A stretch of 64,000 nucleotides of DNA, taken from assembly GCA_002205965.3 (NCBI GenBank), contig NADL03000529.1:124001-188000 (forward strand), written 5' to 3'. Positions 22,314-33,888 of the stretch are shown here, piece after piece (position 1 is the first letter of the stretch; every line of letters begins with the position of its first letter). The DNA is from Kappaphycus alvarezii. Taxonomy: Eukaryota; Rhodophyta; Florideophyceae; Gigartinales; Solieriaceae. The position numbers and the translations under genes are program-made. Under the pieces are notes generated by a model that saw nothing but the letters and a program-made list of their open reading frames with translations, ran no database searches and had not been told where the DNA came from.

Positions 22314-24885
22314 ATGAAGCGCGTCGGTAATAAGCCGGCCCAGCTCGTCCGCAGTGCCTCGCGTCGCGGCAAGTCCGCCTCCCGTTTCCAGGTACCTTAT
22401 CCTCCATCTACTACCACCATCAAATCTCCTCATTCTTTCCCATCCGCGTTTCCATCCTACTAACCACCTCCATTCATAATCCGAAAATTCCTTCCAGTTT
22501 GACATTACCGTTGACAAACTAATCGGCGCCAAACCCAACACTCCCTACCTCATCAAATGGACCCGCGGTGTCAAAGTCGCCACCACCAAGCCAGTATCCA
22601 CCCCCAATCCCCCCAAAACAGGTCTGCCCATTTCCCAAAAGCTCTCCCTCATGGTCACACTCTACCGTCCTCCCGATGCCAGATCATTTGATCCAAAAGA
22701 CACAAAGCTCTCTGTCGTTTCCCTTACCCCCCGTAAACAAGAGCGCACCCTCGCCAAGCTCCACTTCGACCTCGCCTCCCTCGCCGGTATTCCCTCCGCC
22801 TCCACCACCAAACAGTTTAAACTGTCTGACAAATTTTCCGTCAGGCTCACCGTCGATGCCCGCTTTGTAAAGGCAGGTACTGGTGGGTCGGGGAGTGCCG
22901 GCGCCTCTTCGGCCATGTCTGGCATTAGTGCCAGGACTTCTGAGGATGATGAAGACGACGATTTGGCGGATGATGACTTTGGAGATTTGGCCATCGATGA
23001 CGTCCCAGAGCCTGAAGTTACAGCTGCGAGTGCTGCGAAAAGTCGCCAGGCTCCGCCTTTAGTCAAACCGGGAGGGAAGCCCGGCTCTTCTACTGCATCC
23101 TCTACTGGGGGGGAATTGGCGAGGGCCCCGAGCACCGTCGAGAGGCGCAAATCTCCTACTGTTATGGCCGCGGTCACCACGGAAAGGGCAACGGCCGCGC
23201 CTGTGTCTCCGCCTCCAAAGGGTAGCGCGGCTGCTGAGAAGCGTCGGTCGGGTGGCAGGGGGAGTTCCAGTCCGTTGGCGGGGACGGCGGCGCTGGGCTT
23301 GTTTTCGAGGGACAAGAGGGAGGACGTCGCGCGGCCGGAGGATGTCGCTAAAATTGCAAAATTAGAGGAGGAGAATGTAAGGTTGAGGGAGGACTTGAAA
23401 GTCATGGCAACAGGGAGGAGTAAGGAAAGCGAGGGGTTGAGGGAGGAAGTCTCCAGGTTAAAAGGAGATTTGGATATGCAGAGGAGGGCAGTATCCAGTG
23501 CTGTTGCCCTCAGAGACGCTGCCGATAAGAGAGTAGAGGAGGTGACTGCTGAAAAAGAGGGGTTGAATAGGCGGATTTACTCGTTGGAGCGGGAAGTAGA
23601 AGACTGGAAAAAGGGCAAGGAGAAAATCGAAGGCAAGTGCAAGCATTTGGAATCGAAGAATCGCGAATTGGGAGGGGAGCTGGACCGGTTAACCCTTGCT
23701 GTTGCGAGTAAGGAGCCATCAAATGATGGCGAGGTGAACGAAGAAATTGAAAACAGATTAGCGGGTCTACGGAAGGAAAAGGAGAGTTTAGAAACGAGGG
23801 TCAAGGCGCATGAGACACATTCCCGTACTGTTCGGGAAACTTATGAGAAGCTGTCCCAGATGTATGACGACCTTAGGGAGCACAATTCTGCTCTCCAGAA
23901 CGAAATTGACGCGCTCAAGGTAAAAGCCGAGAAGAAGAGCGAATCGGAAGCTGAAGAGCGAGAAGAAACAGAGAGCCTACTGGAAGATGCCCGACAGGAG
24001 GTGAGGGATATTGAAGCGAGCAAGGATGCCTTGCAGTCAGACTATGATCGATTGCTTGTGCAGGCCAACTCATTACAGGATCGTCTTAAAAACACTTCTC
24101 AGCGCTTAGAAGAGTCTCAGCTGGAGAATGAAGAGCTACACAAAGAAACGACTGAATTGAAAGGTCAACGTGACATGGCCATGCAAAGGGCGCTGTCGAG
24201 AGGGAAGGGTGGAATGGCGAATGATTCCGCGTCTGCACGCTCCCTGAAGGGGATGGAGGATGAGCTACGTCTTGCAACGGAAAAATTCAGGCGGGAGCAA
24301 ACTCGCCTAACTGAAAAGTATGAGGAGCTTCAAGAGGAAGTTGTTGGTCTGAAGGAGGACCTTGAATATGAGGTGGCGGAAAAGCTGAAAGCCAGAACGG
24401 AGCGCGACAAGATTCGAGAAAATGCTCGCGAACTCGAGCGGAGAACCTCTCAAGCCGCAAAGCGAGATGATGTGTTGCATTCCTTGCGTCGACAGCTATC
24501 AACAAAGCAGATGAGAGAACAAGACCATGAGGTGATGATTGCAGACTTGCGGGAGGAGAAAAAGCAACTTGAGACGGAGCTGGCGAGTGCGCGAAACTTG
24601 ACGTCAAAGAATAGCGCGTCTGATGAGCTCAACTCAGTACTGCAGGACCTGGTAGCAACAAAACTAGCACTAGCACAAGCGGAGGATGAGAAACTCAACC
24701 TTCAATTTTCTATGAAGCAATTTAAGAAGAATGAAAAGGCAATTCAACAGAAATTGGCCTCCCACGCCTCTCGCTTAGAAGTCAAGCTCGGACAGGCCAA
24801 CGAGGAATTGGAGAAGCTTCGCGGGAAGAATGGCCTGGCAGATGCGTCCGAATTCAATGAGCTAGGCAGCGATGTTGACTACTAG
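22314..24885 (+). CDS. NT-type C2 domain, long coiled-coil protein
   Basis: Two exons (22314-22391 and 22498-24885) encode about 821 residues. Exon 1 gives a basic start (MKRVGNKPAQLVRSASRRGK); the phase-0 joint continues with FDITVDKLIGAKPNTPYLIKW, an N-terminal C2 domain (about residues 25-155) of the type in EEIG1/EHBP1 and plant PMI-like proteins, including YLIKWTRG and LSLMVTLYRP. A Ser/Pro-rich linker with an acidic patch (EDDEDDDLADDDFG, about 175-190) follows, then a nearly continuous coiled coil from about residue 308 to the end. In such proteins the C2 end is thought to bind membrane and the coil partners or the cytoskeleton; that role is inferred. An internal ATG at 22651 would omit most of the C2 domain, so the spliced start is preferred. 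It converges on the severin-like gene. Confidence 0.85.
22392..22497 (+). other. Intron of the C2/coiled-coil gene
   Basis: Begins GTACCT and ends TTCCAG, 106 nt. A perfect TACTAAC branch-site string lies at 22458-22464, 33 nt before the acceptor. Splicing keeps frame and joins the basic leader directly to the first strand of the C2 domain. Confidence 0.85.
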
Positions 24886-25229
24886 TGTTACTGCGTAGAT
24901 AACGTACGGTATGTGACTACGGGGTTTTGGGAAATACGACATTTCAAACAACTTCTAACTCTTCATATTCGGTAAATCTTCAGAACGATGCGCGTTAACC
25001 AGCCGGTAAAGGTAAACAGAAAGACCATTACTTCCGTAGTTAGCTGACTTCACGATGGCGGGGTGATTTTTACTTGATTGACTTTCTCAAACGATCGCTC
25101 AGAAAAATCTACGTGCATGCACGCTGTTGAAGATCAAGCCCCCTGGTTCTAAAATTCGGACGCCATGAAGCAGTAGACGAGCTGATGATAGCTGAAGGTG
25201 GCATCATCTCTCCCTCCCCCTCCGCCCCA
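24886..25229. other. Convergent intergenic gap
   Basis: The two genes meet tail to tail with 344 bases between stop codons. No further gene is seen; the space must hold both 3' ends and polyadenylation signals, none of which is obvious by eye. Confidence 0.5.
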
Positions 25230-26693
25230 TTAGCCAAAAAGCCTGGCCCACGTATCTGGGTCACTGTCCCGTGAGATAAAGGTAGTCGGCGCCGCAGCAT
25301 CTAAGTCTGCAGCCGCCAAGATAGCAGCGCAATTGTTCCAAACATAGAATTTTTCATCACGACTGACTGCGCCGCCGACGTAAATGAAACACTGCTCGCC
25401 AGTGGCCACAACCCAGGCGTCATCATCATTGATATCCCCTTCTGATAAACTCTCGCTTTCCTTCTCCAACGACATCACCAAGCTACCGTCCTCATCTGAA
25501 ATCCTCAATAACTTCTTCACGCCCGTCGTGTCCATTTCATCCGAGGCGTCGAAGTCGCGATCAGTATCGGCATCAGGTAACGATTCAATCTTGCCGCCGA
25601 GTATCTCCCAGAAGGGTTCACAATCAAACACCTCCTCGCCGTCGATGTAGACAACATCGGGTTCACCGTCACGTTCGGCACGAATATCTTGTTCTACGAT
25701 TTCCATGGCACGAGTGCGTTCTTTGAAATCGGCTTCTGGGGCAATGAATTGATAAATGGTCATGCCATTGTCAAGTATAAAGACGTCACCATTGTTGAGA
25801 GAGGAGGCGGAGAGGGGAACTTGGAGAACACGAACGGTATCGCCCATGGTGGCCATTTGGAGAAGGCGGGGCTGGTATACTTCGGGTTCCGCTTTCTTGA
25901 AGCTGATGAACAGATGAGATATGGTGAGCGGTAGTAGAGGAGGATGTAAGTATGAGGTACGTAATGTAGGAAGAAAGGGTGGGGGAGGAGGGCAAGGAAA
26001 CTTACCCGCTGTCAATGCCTCCATCGAGGTAAGTGACGGACCCAAAGTATGAATGGAACAGGGCCGACTCGCTGTACTGAACCTCCCGATGTTGCACAGG
26101 CTACGAGCAGGTATGGAATTTGTAGCAAAAAGAAAGAAAACAGTTGAACAGTCAGCAACAGGATGCAAATTTGCAAAGCGGGCGTGGTGTGAGTGTGTGA
26201 AAGAAACACAAGACGAAACCTTTTGATCCAACATATCATCCAAATTAACAGTGAAGTATGCAGCACTACCCGACTCATCTTGCGTGCAATCCTTGCCAAT
26301 CCAATAATGCAACTGCCAATCCATACTACCATCATCCCTCTCTGTAGTCTTCAACAAGATGTAACAATCGCCACTGTACAAGCTCAGGTTACCAACCCTT
26401 GGCTCAATCTTTTCCGGTTCAAACTTTTCGATACGCCATATTTCAATGCCTGGAGTGGAACCAGCGCCTTGAAAGGCTTCCTCAGATGCGGCAGCTTCCT
26501 CGCGGATTTGTTTATCGGCGTCAGAACCGATGCCACCAATGTTGGAAAGCTTCCATTTGTTGTCACCGTCGATTGCCGTGGACATCTGAGAGAGAAGCAA
26601 TTGAGGATCTGGAAGGGAGGAAGATGAAGGGGTGGAGGAGGGGGCGGTATGGGATTGGTACATGGAGAATAGTTTCTTGCCTATGTTGAGCAT
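25230..26693 (-). CDS. Severin/fragmin-like actin-severing protein (three gelsolin repeats)
   Basis: Three exons (26693-26220, 26100-26006, 25902-25230, complement) give about 413 residues, close to severin-size proteins. Domain 1 has GAGSTPGIEIWRIEKFEPEK, YSGDCYILL, LHYWIGKDCTQDESGSAAY and, across the first intron, LDDMLDQK joined to PVQHREVQYSESALFHSYF, then YLDGGIDSG joined over intron 2 to FKKAEPE: the classic G1 layout. G2 covers VRVLQVPLSASSLNNGDVFILD to VFDCEPFWEILGG. G3 has KKLLRISDEDGS, ECFIYVGG-like QCFIYVGGAVS and ends DTWARLFG. Such proteins cap and sever actin filaments under calcium control in the cytoplasm. The ATG at 26693 is chosen because MLNIGKKLFSMYQ fits family starts; an upstream in-frame Met at 26870 would add 59 Pro/His/Ser-rich residues. 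Confidence 0.9.
   Translation of the reverse strand: MLNIGKKLFSMYQSHTAPSSTPSSSSLPDPQLLLSQMSTAIDGDNKWKLSNIGGIGSDADKQIREEAAASEEAFQGAGSTPGIEIWRIEKFEPEKIEPRVGNLSLYSGDCYILLKTTERDDGSMDWQLHYWIGKDCTQDESGSAAYFTVNLDDMLDQKVSSCVSFTHSHHARFANLHPVADCSTVFFLFATNSIPARSLCNIGRFSTASRPCSIHTLGPSLTSMEALTAGKFPCPPPPPFLPTLRTSYLHPPLLPLTISHLFISFKKAEPEVYQPRLLQMATMGDTVRVLQVPLSASSLNNGDVFILDNGMTIYQFIAPEADFKERTRAMEIVEQDIRAERDGEPDVVYIDGEEVFDCEPFWEILGGKIESLPDADTDRDFDASDEMDTTGVKKLLRISDEDGSLVMSLEKESESLSEGDINDDDAWVVATGEQCFIYVGGAVSRDEKFYVWNNCAAILAAADLDAAAPTTFISRDSDPDTWARLFG
25903..26005 (-). other. Intron 2 of the severin-like gene
   Basis: Donor GTAAGT, acceptor ATCAG, 103 nt. It splits a Gly codon (GG plus C) so that DSG reads on into FKKAEPE. 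Unspliced reading inserts a Pro/Leu-rich stretch absent from the family. Confidence 0.85.
26101..26219 (-). other. Intron 1 of the severin-like gene
   Basis: Donor GTTTCG (weak), acceptor CTCGTAG, 119 nt, phase 0. Removal joins LDQK to PVQHREVQ, the conserved gelsolin text. The unspliced frame stays open and would hide the intron in a simple ORF search. Confidence 0.8.
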
Positions 26694-26943
26694 TTTGGGA
26701 TTTTGGTGGTGCCGCAGATAAAGTGCCTTGTGATTTGATGAGTGTTGCTGGTGCGGACGTCTGAGTTCGGCAGGTGTGGGGGACGATGGCGGGGAGAGTC
26801 GGGAGAATTGGTGGTATTTGGGGAAGTGCTGGCTACGTCGAGTTCCAACCCGATCAAGCTGGGATTCCACGGGACGATGGGCTTTTGCAATGCGGGATTG
26901 CGATTTGGATGCAAGTTATGAATGTTGTTGCAGATCTGGAGCG

Positions 26944-27098
26944 GATGTATTACTGTACTTATGGAGTTGATAAAGTACAGTACATGGACCTGAGAATAGT
27001 GCATGTTACTTCATTTGCAATGAAAAAAAGGTATATTGGGTACAGTGATGAACATTATTGTACTGAACAGTACTGTATTGTACTGTAGTGTACAGTGC
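26944..27098. repeat. GTACTGTAC-type self-complementary array
   Basis: Clusters of TACTGTAC, AGTACAGTAC and GTACTGTAGTGTACAGT at 26944-26985 and 27040-27098. The near edge is about 250 bases upstream of the severin-like ATG, a distance similar to the array before the C2/coiled-coil gene. Confidence 0.75.
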
Positions 27099-29029
27099 AA
27101 GCTTTTGGATGCAGATCAGGCGGCTGTGCCCGCTTGACGATTAACTAAATTTGCTGACACTTTTTGATGCATCTGCAGTTGCAGTCCTGAATATAATGCA
27201 GCACCCTGCATAATATGTACGTGGCGAATCATGCAATCCCGATATTAGCTTACAGTCAACCGCACTACTGTACAGCTTAGGGCTTCCTGGACTGCGCATT
27301 TTAGGGCCAGACCACCAACCGACCTGTATATTCGCGAAAGTGTGCTTCCAAAGCCCGAATATGCAGGAGGCAAGAGGTTTTGCGAACAGAACAAGAACAA
27401 GTGCTATCCAGACGGGAGTGGACTCCACTTCGTGACCACACGGTTGTATTCATAGACAGTGCCGAGTTGCAGTAGATCCGCTGGATCCGTAGAAATTATT
27501 CATAATAAAGACGATGAAATAAGAGGATCTGAAATTGTACCGCAAGCTATCCAGCACTCACGCTATCACCGCCGAGGTACACGACGCCCCTTAAAGGGCT
27601 AGGAGTTTGCTTCGGTCCAGCTATCAGGCAATTGACCGGGTATTAATATAACATCGCTCGGAACAACCCCTCGGGGGACCCATTGCATCCCACCTTATTC
27701 GACCCTTCCGCAAGAATCTCAAAGTGCTTCTTTGCTGCCTAGCGGACCTGCCTTAATATTGAACAAAAAGTTACTGGCCACCACCCTATCCAGACTTTCG
27801 AATGAAATGTCATCGAGGAGGCGTTTCTCGGTTGCCATCAGACCTTTGTGATAGCATCCAAAAAATTGCTTTCAGTCGGTAAAGCAATGCAACATGACAG
27901 CGTACGGCAACTTTGTCTCCAATTCTTTTCATATCACGTACAACTCACCTCCCAGTATCAACCTGAAAACAAGCCTGGACTTCATTCTGGTGTAATCCAG
28001 TAAATCCGATGCATCAAACTTGATAGCGAGAAAGTTGATCTAGCCAAGTTGAAAAGACAGGTCTTCATTCGACGCGAACACAGCATGGGCGTACATATGT
28101 GGTAAGAGGTGATGACTTGAGTTTTTTGTCAGCAAAACATTAGCAGAAATTATCCTCGGAAAGTTGAGAGGGCTTGTTGAATACGGCAGTTGCTTTTTTT
28201 TCACCTGTGTTCAGTCACCTAAGCCACTCAGTAATGATGAGCCACAGCTCAGGGAACGTCTTTCACGAACAAGATAGCATTGTGAGGTGTCGCTTGTAGT
28301 ATTGTAATATGGGCAGTCATACACACTCAAAGGATGGGTTTCAATTTGCCTTCTTGCGGGTATCTTCAATTTTTTTTGGACGGATTCGATATATCTATGC
28401 GGCTATACATATATCGTCGCTTCGAGGTACTCAAGTAGACTTCGACGGGCTACTCTACAAATTAAAGACCTCTGTCTAGCAGAGTGGGAATGGACATTCC
28501 GCAAGAGTTTAGATAAACGTAACAATGGTGGCAACATAGTACAAGGCTAGCTTTAGTTAGGACGTCGAGCCAAGGATCAGAGTGACTTCATTATCGAGTA
28601 CGTTAGTCTAAATATTAAAATAAAAAGAAATGTAGATGGAAAGACCTATGGCTCGTGTGAAAAATTCCTTTGTGGGGCTTTTTCAAACTTTAATATTAGC
28701 TTCTTTCCCTTTAAGTTATCATCTATATTTACGCTTACTCTTACTAAGCTGCAATAAAATTGAGCAACAGGTAAACCGGGAACCGTACATTGGGCATCTG
28801 AATAGGAAATTGCTCTCAAATTCAGAAGTACTTTATTTGCTACTGGTTGAGTTAGCTAAAATTTCTTTTCGATAAAATTAAATTCAGGGTCTAAGTCGAT
28901 TGGAAAACTTACACCATCGGTATGCGTGCCGATTGAAGTATCTGAAGATTCTTCGGGTAAGTCTTTGTCCGCGGGAACTAATTAAAATATCGCTGCGTTC
29001 TCAGCGTTATTTACAGTGGATTCCAGTTC
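27099..29029. other. No supported gene; a coding-like minus tract at the right end
   Basis: No gene or RNA is recognised in 27099-28600. From about 29030 back to 28860 the minus strand reads as protein-like text (YELESTVNNAENAAIF, stop, LVPADKDLPEESSDTSIG, FPIDLDPEFNFIEKKF) with stops, suggesting a decayed coding sequence into which the copia element was inserted. Confidence 0.35.
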
Positions 29030-29034
29030 ATAAT
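29030..29034. repeat. Probable target-site duplication, left
   Basis: ATAAT directly before the 5' LTR; the partner ATAAC follows the 3' LTR at 34371-34375. Four of five bases match, and the difference is a T/C transition. Confidence 0.6.
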
Positions 29035-29516
29035 TGTTGATATCTAAATGATATCTCGGTACATCATTCGGAACTTCGATGTAGGATTTATCTCTTCTCA
29101 CACTCTGATGTATTTGTGTCTCTCATTTTTATGTATTTTGATATTGCTTGTATCACTTTGTGGGTGAATTGATTTGGTCCTTTGCGCTGGTGGCTTGGGT
29201 TTCTCCTATTCCAAGAAGGACTTGTACTGTGCACGTTCAAGAGTTGGACATTCTGAGGCCTGCGTTGAATAAGGATTAGATACTTTCGTATCGTGCGGTT
29301 TTCAGCAGATGATAGTCAGTTTAGCTCGTATGTGTGTGGCTTAACGGCGATCTCCTACCATTTTGTGGTTGTCGTTAGCTGTTTCTTTAGGGTCGGTTTA
29401 GGTAGGTTTCATCGATCCAGCATGTACATAAGGACAATGTCGAGCAGGTGAGTAAAGAAAAGGAGACGAACCTAGTTTTTTGTCAGACCCCTTCCCAATC
29501 GCTACCTCTTTCAACG
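29035..29516 (+). repeat. 5' LTR of the copia element
   Basis: Starts TGTTGA and ends TCAACG. The other LTR starts CGTTCA and ends TCAACG. The element promoter and RNA end signals must lie here, but no TATA box is obvious. Confidence 0.9.
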
Positions 29517-29530
29517 GGTTATGGGCCCAG
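29517..29530 (+). promoter_or_regulatory. Copia primer-binding site (initiator-Met half-tRNA)
   Basis: GGTTATGGGCCCAG begins at the first base after the LTR. Its complement CTGGGCCCATAACC is the anticodon stem-loop text of eukaryotic initiator tRNA-Met, including the CAT anticodon. As in Drosophila copia, this implies priming by an internally cleaved tRNA half rather than by the tRNA 3' end. Confidence 0.8.
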
Positions 29531-29623
29531 CCCTTTGCTAAGATATTGGGGCATTCTTCTCGCATTAGGATTTTTTTTGTGTGTGCCCCTCCCCTTTTTT
29601 TGTGAATTCTGCGGTGATCTGTA

Positions 29624-32600
29624 ATGGAGGACAGTAAGAAGGTGTATAAGTTTTTTGGGAAGTCAGGAGAGGACTACCATCTTTGGGCGGCAAGGACAGA
29701 AGCGGCTCTAGAAGCGAAGGAAGTCCTTGAGGTGATTGAATCAGACGTGGTCTCGGATGAGATGAGTGCTGGTATGAAGAAAAAGGTGGCGACGGCGCGT
29801 GCTTTGTTGATACAAGGCCTGGGTGATCGCCCTTTGAGGCTTTGCTTGAGTCCAAAGAACAATCCGTACACGATGTGGATGCGCTTGAAGGATAGATATG
29901 CTTTATTCAATACAGCGACAAAGGTTCAACTTCAAGCAAAGTTGTCTGGTACGCGCTACAAAGGTCAGCCTGTACAGGATTATATCGACTACTTTGAGGA
30001 AGTGTTCAATCGCCTTGCGGCGATGAACAGCAAGGTAGACGAGGAGATGCAGGTGGCGACACTGCTTGCTTCTTTTGTTAACAAGAAACAGTCGCCATTC
30101 GGAACCATCATTGCCTCATTGCAAACATCTAAGACCAAGCTGGATTGGGAAACCGCCACAGCTACTCTCTTGCAGGAGTACGAGGACCAGTTGCAAAGAG
30201 TCGGGAGCGCCAAGTTCAGTAGGGGTAGTGACAATGGACTTGCCCTTGCTGCTGCTGGAAGTGATGCTAAGCGTGTTGGTAAGAGCTCGGCCTCCAACAA
30301 GGCCGAGAGGCGCAGATGCTACAACTGCGGCAAGATTGGCCATCTTGCAGTAAACTGTCAGAAGAAGAGGTACAAGTCCCACCGCAAAGTGTCGTTTGCA
30401 GAAGACTATGGCCATATTTCTGAAGAAGATAGTGCGAACCAAGCACGTCTTCTATTGGCACGCTTCAACGGGCATGCCAAAATCAAGCAAGAGACTAAAG
30501 CAGCCAACGCCTCGTCTAGTGGTGAGAAAGAACGCCTGAGGGACGTGTGCTTGTTTGACAGTGGAGCCTCAGACCACATGGTATGGTGCCAAGACTGGCT
30601 GCATGATCTCGAGGAGATTCGTCCGCGCCCAGTTATCCTGGGCGACGGAAGCAGAGTTTTTGCTAATCAGAAAGGTACGGTATACTTCCAGACGCGCATT
30701 GGATCACCGGGTGACTGGTATTATCGTACATTGGTTTTGCCGGGAGTGCTGCACGTCCCAGAGTTACGATGTAACCTTCTCTCATGCTCCAAGCTCTGTG
30801 CTAGTGGCTACCATGTGCGTGTTGTCCGCACTGGATGCAGTGGAACATTTAATGGCTTGCTCCACTTCCAGGGCCGACTGAATCAAGGGGTTTATGAGAT
30901 TGTCGGTAGGTTTGTTGGACCTACAGCACAAGCTGCGATTGGATGTACGGCAGCCGGTAATCGCAATCGAGATGAAGATCGTTCCGGAGAGGACGATTTT
31001 AGTGGAATGCATTTTTCCAGTCGTGGACTCAAACTTTGGCATGAGAGGCTCGGTCATGCTAACGTTGAAACCATCAAGAAAATGCAGCGTCATGGAATTG
31101 TGTCAGGATTAGACTTCAGTACTATGAAGACAAAGTCCAATTCATGCATGGGTTGCATGAAAGGTAAGCAGACCAAGCAGCGCCTACGCCGTAACAACCA
31201 CAGATCGAAGGAGCCCTGTGCAGTTGTGCACTCCGATGTTTGCGGTCCGATGTCAGTGCGCTCGTTTGCTGGCTCTCGATACTTTGTTTCCTTCGTGGAC
31301 GAGTACTCGGGATACATAGTGGTTGTGCCAATCAAGTTGAAGTCAGATGTCTACGTGGAATTAAAGATCTATCAAGCATGGCTGGAACGACAGTTTAATT
31401 GCAGCATCAAGCGGTTACATACTGACGGAGGTAGGGAGTACATGGCAATGCATAACTATCTTACTGAATGCGGAATCGAGCATAGTGTAACGCCGCCATA
31501 CTCTCCAAATTTGAACGGTATAGCTGAACGTTCAAACAGGACTCTCGTTGAGAGTGCTCGAGCGATGCTCGAGCACGCCGGACTCCCCCGGTATTTTTGG
31601 GCAGAAGCAGTTGTTCATGCTGCACATATCAGGAACTACTTCTGTAGTCCGAGGGATCACGCAGTGAGCTCGTATGAGTTGTTGACTGGTACGAAACCTA
31701 ATGTGTCACACTTGCGTGTTTTTGGGTGTCAAGGGTGGCACCACATCCCTAAAGAACTTCGGAAGAAGCTGGACTCGAAGTCCGAGGAGGGGCTTGTGAT
31801 CGGCTGTTTTGATAACAGCCAATACAAAATCTGGATACCATCGAGGAGGACGGCCGTCGTGGCCAGGGATGTCACTGTGTTCGAAGACAAGTTCCCCGCC
31901 AGAGAATCTCCTGGCAGTGAATCTAACGTTTATGATGGACCCATACTCTCTGACGAAGAAATCAACGAATCACCTGCCAGTGGCGGGCAGCCGCCGTCAA
32001 CAACACCCGTGCCAACGGCAGTACCTATCCAGCCGGTATTACAAGTTGGTGGGACTGAAGGTTCATCAGAATGGATAAACCCAGAAGGGGTCAGTGGCAA
32101 TGATGGTATTGGTATAACACCAGAGGCTAATTCGGAGATGTTGACCTACATTCCAGCCCGGGAGCTGGATCAAGCGCAGGATTCTGACGCGGGAGTAGAC
32201 GAAGCTGATGCAGATGACGTTGCGGTAACTCAAGATGGTGACGGTTCTGGGTCTCGATTCCCCAGACGTGATCGTAGGCCCCCGGACTACTATGAACCAG
32301 AAGCAACGAACTCTTCCCGAGCGTTCACAGTAAGTGAGTCACTCGAGCCCGAACCTACAACAGTAAGTGATGCGCTAAGCCGGCCAGACTCCGTTGCATG
32401 GAAGGAGGCAACTGAATCTGAGCTTGACTCTTTGAGGAAGCACGGGACCTGGACGATTGTGGACAAGCCTAATGGTATCAAACCAATCGCAACTCGCTTT
32501 GTGTTCGTGCGCAAGCAAAACGACAAAGGACAAGTAGTCAGACACAAGGCAAGACTTGTAGCCAAAGGTTTTCTGCAGGATAATGTTCATCAGACTTTCG

Positions 32601-33850
32601 CGCCAGTTGTGGACTTCAACACTGTTCGGACTTGTCTCGCTTTGGCCGTCCAAAGGGGGTACTGTTTACAGCAGATGGACGTGCGGAGCGCGTTTCTCCA
32701 TGGAGAAATTGATGAGGATGTCTACGTGACGGGATCTAAGGGTCTCAAGCTCTGTGATGGTGACAAGGTCATGAAGCTTAATCGAGGTTTGTATGGCCTC
32801 AAACAGGCTGGACGCCTGTGGTACGAGAAATGGGGATTCGTAATGGATAAGATTGGGTTTACTGCACTACTTGCTGATACTTGTGTGTAACGTCGTGGTA
32901 GGATATGGATCTCTTTTTATGTGGACGACATTATCGTAATGGGTCTGGATAAGAAGGAGGTGATTCAGTTCAAGAAGGAGCTCACCAAGTACTTCGACGT
33001 GAAGGATCTGGGCAGCCTGAGTTCTTTTTTGGGTGTTTCGTTTCATTGGGATGCAAAGGGGGCATGGATGACACAGGAGCACTACGTGCTGCAGACACTA
33101 GAACGGTTTGGGATGTCAACATGTAAGTCAGTTTCGACCCCCATTTGTCAAGGTGCGATGAGTGACTTTGAAGAACGAAGTGAGGCTGTCAACCAAACGA
33201 CTTATCAGGAAATACTCGGATGCCTACTATTCATTGCGACGCGGACGAGGCCCGATATCAGCGCAGCAGTTTCTCTTCTTTGCCGATTTGCGGCAAACCC
33301 TTTCAAGTCTCATTTGACGGCACTCAAGCGAGTGCTAAGGTATCTACGTGGTACCTCTGATTTCGCTCTGCGGCTGTATACAGATAGTGACGAAGTTCTC
33401 TCGGCCTTTTGCGATGCAGATTGGGCAGGGGATAGAAGCGATCGCCGCTCCACCACTGGAGTCCTTCTCAAGTTTGGAAAGACTTCGGTATGCTGGTGTA
33501 CATTAAAGCAAGGCTCAGTAGCTCTTTCTACTACCGAGGCCGAGTATGTGGCAATGAGCGAGGGAACGAAGCTTATAATTTGGCTTCGTGATCTGTTGCG
33601 CCAACTGGATTGCCATCAAAGGATCCCTACCGCACTTCATGAAGACAACCAAGGAGCTCTAGTGTGGAGTGCTGATGGTGTTAGACATGCAAAGCATGTG
33701 GCGATTCGAATGAACTTCGTTAAGGAGCAGGTCGATTTTGGGAACATCGAGCCAGTGTACTGTCGCACTGAAGATATGACTGCCGATATCCTCACCAAGC
33801 CTCTTCTGCGTTTGGCTTTCGAGAAACATAGAGACGGACTTGGAGTATAG
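29624..33850 (+). pseudogene. Copia gag-pol polyprotein with one in-frame stop
   Basis: A single frame of 1409 codons, starting at ATG 29624, reads through all domains with one internal TAA (32888-32890). Gag ends in the CCHC knuckle CYNCGKIGHLAVNC (residues 232-245). Protease has CLFDSGASDHM with Asp 312. Integrase has WHERLGHAN, CMGCMKGK, and catalytic Asp 538 (HSDVCGPM), Asp 601 (TDGGREY) and Glu 635 (GIAERSNRTL). RT has FLQDNVHQTFAPV, MDVRSAFLHGEI, LKQAGRLWYEKW and FYVDDIIVMG. RNase H has FCDADWAGD, LSTTEAEYVAMS and LHEDNQGA. The TAA stands where copia proteins have Tyr (TCV-stop-RRGRIWISFYVDD), 40-odd bases before the YVDD box, so this copy would make gag, protease and integrase but a truncated RT. 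Confidence 0.9.
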
Positions 33851-33879
33851 CAGCTTCCGGACAAATATCCTGATGATGC

Positions 33880-33888
33880 AAGAGGGGG
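33880..33888 (+). promoter_or_regulatory. Copia polypurine tract
   Basis: AAGAGGGGG immediately precedes the 3' LTR, the expected position for plus-strand DNA priming. Confidence 0.8.

Noticed and set aside
22662-23405. 247-codon minus-strand frame
   Set aside because: Antisense shadow of the C2/coiled-coil gene.
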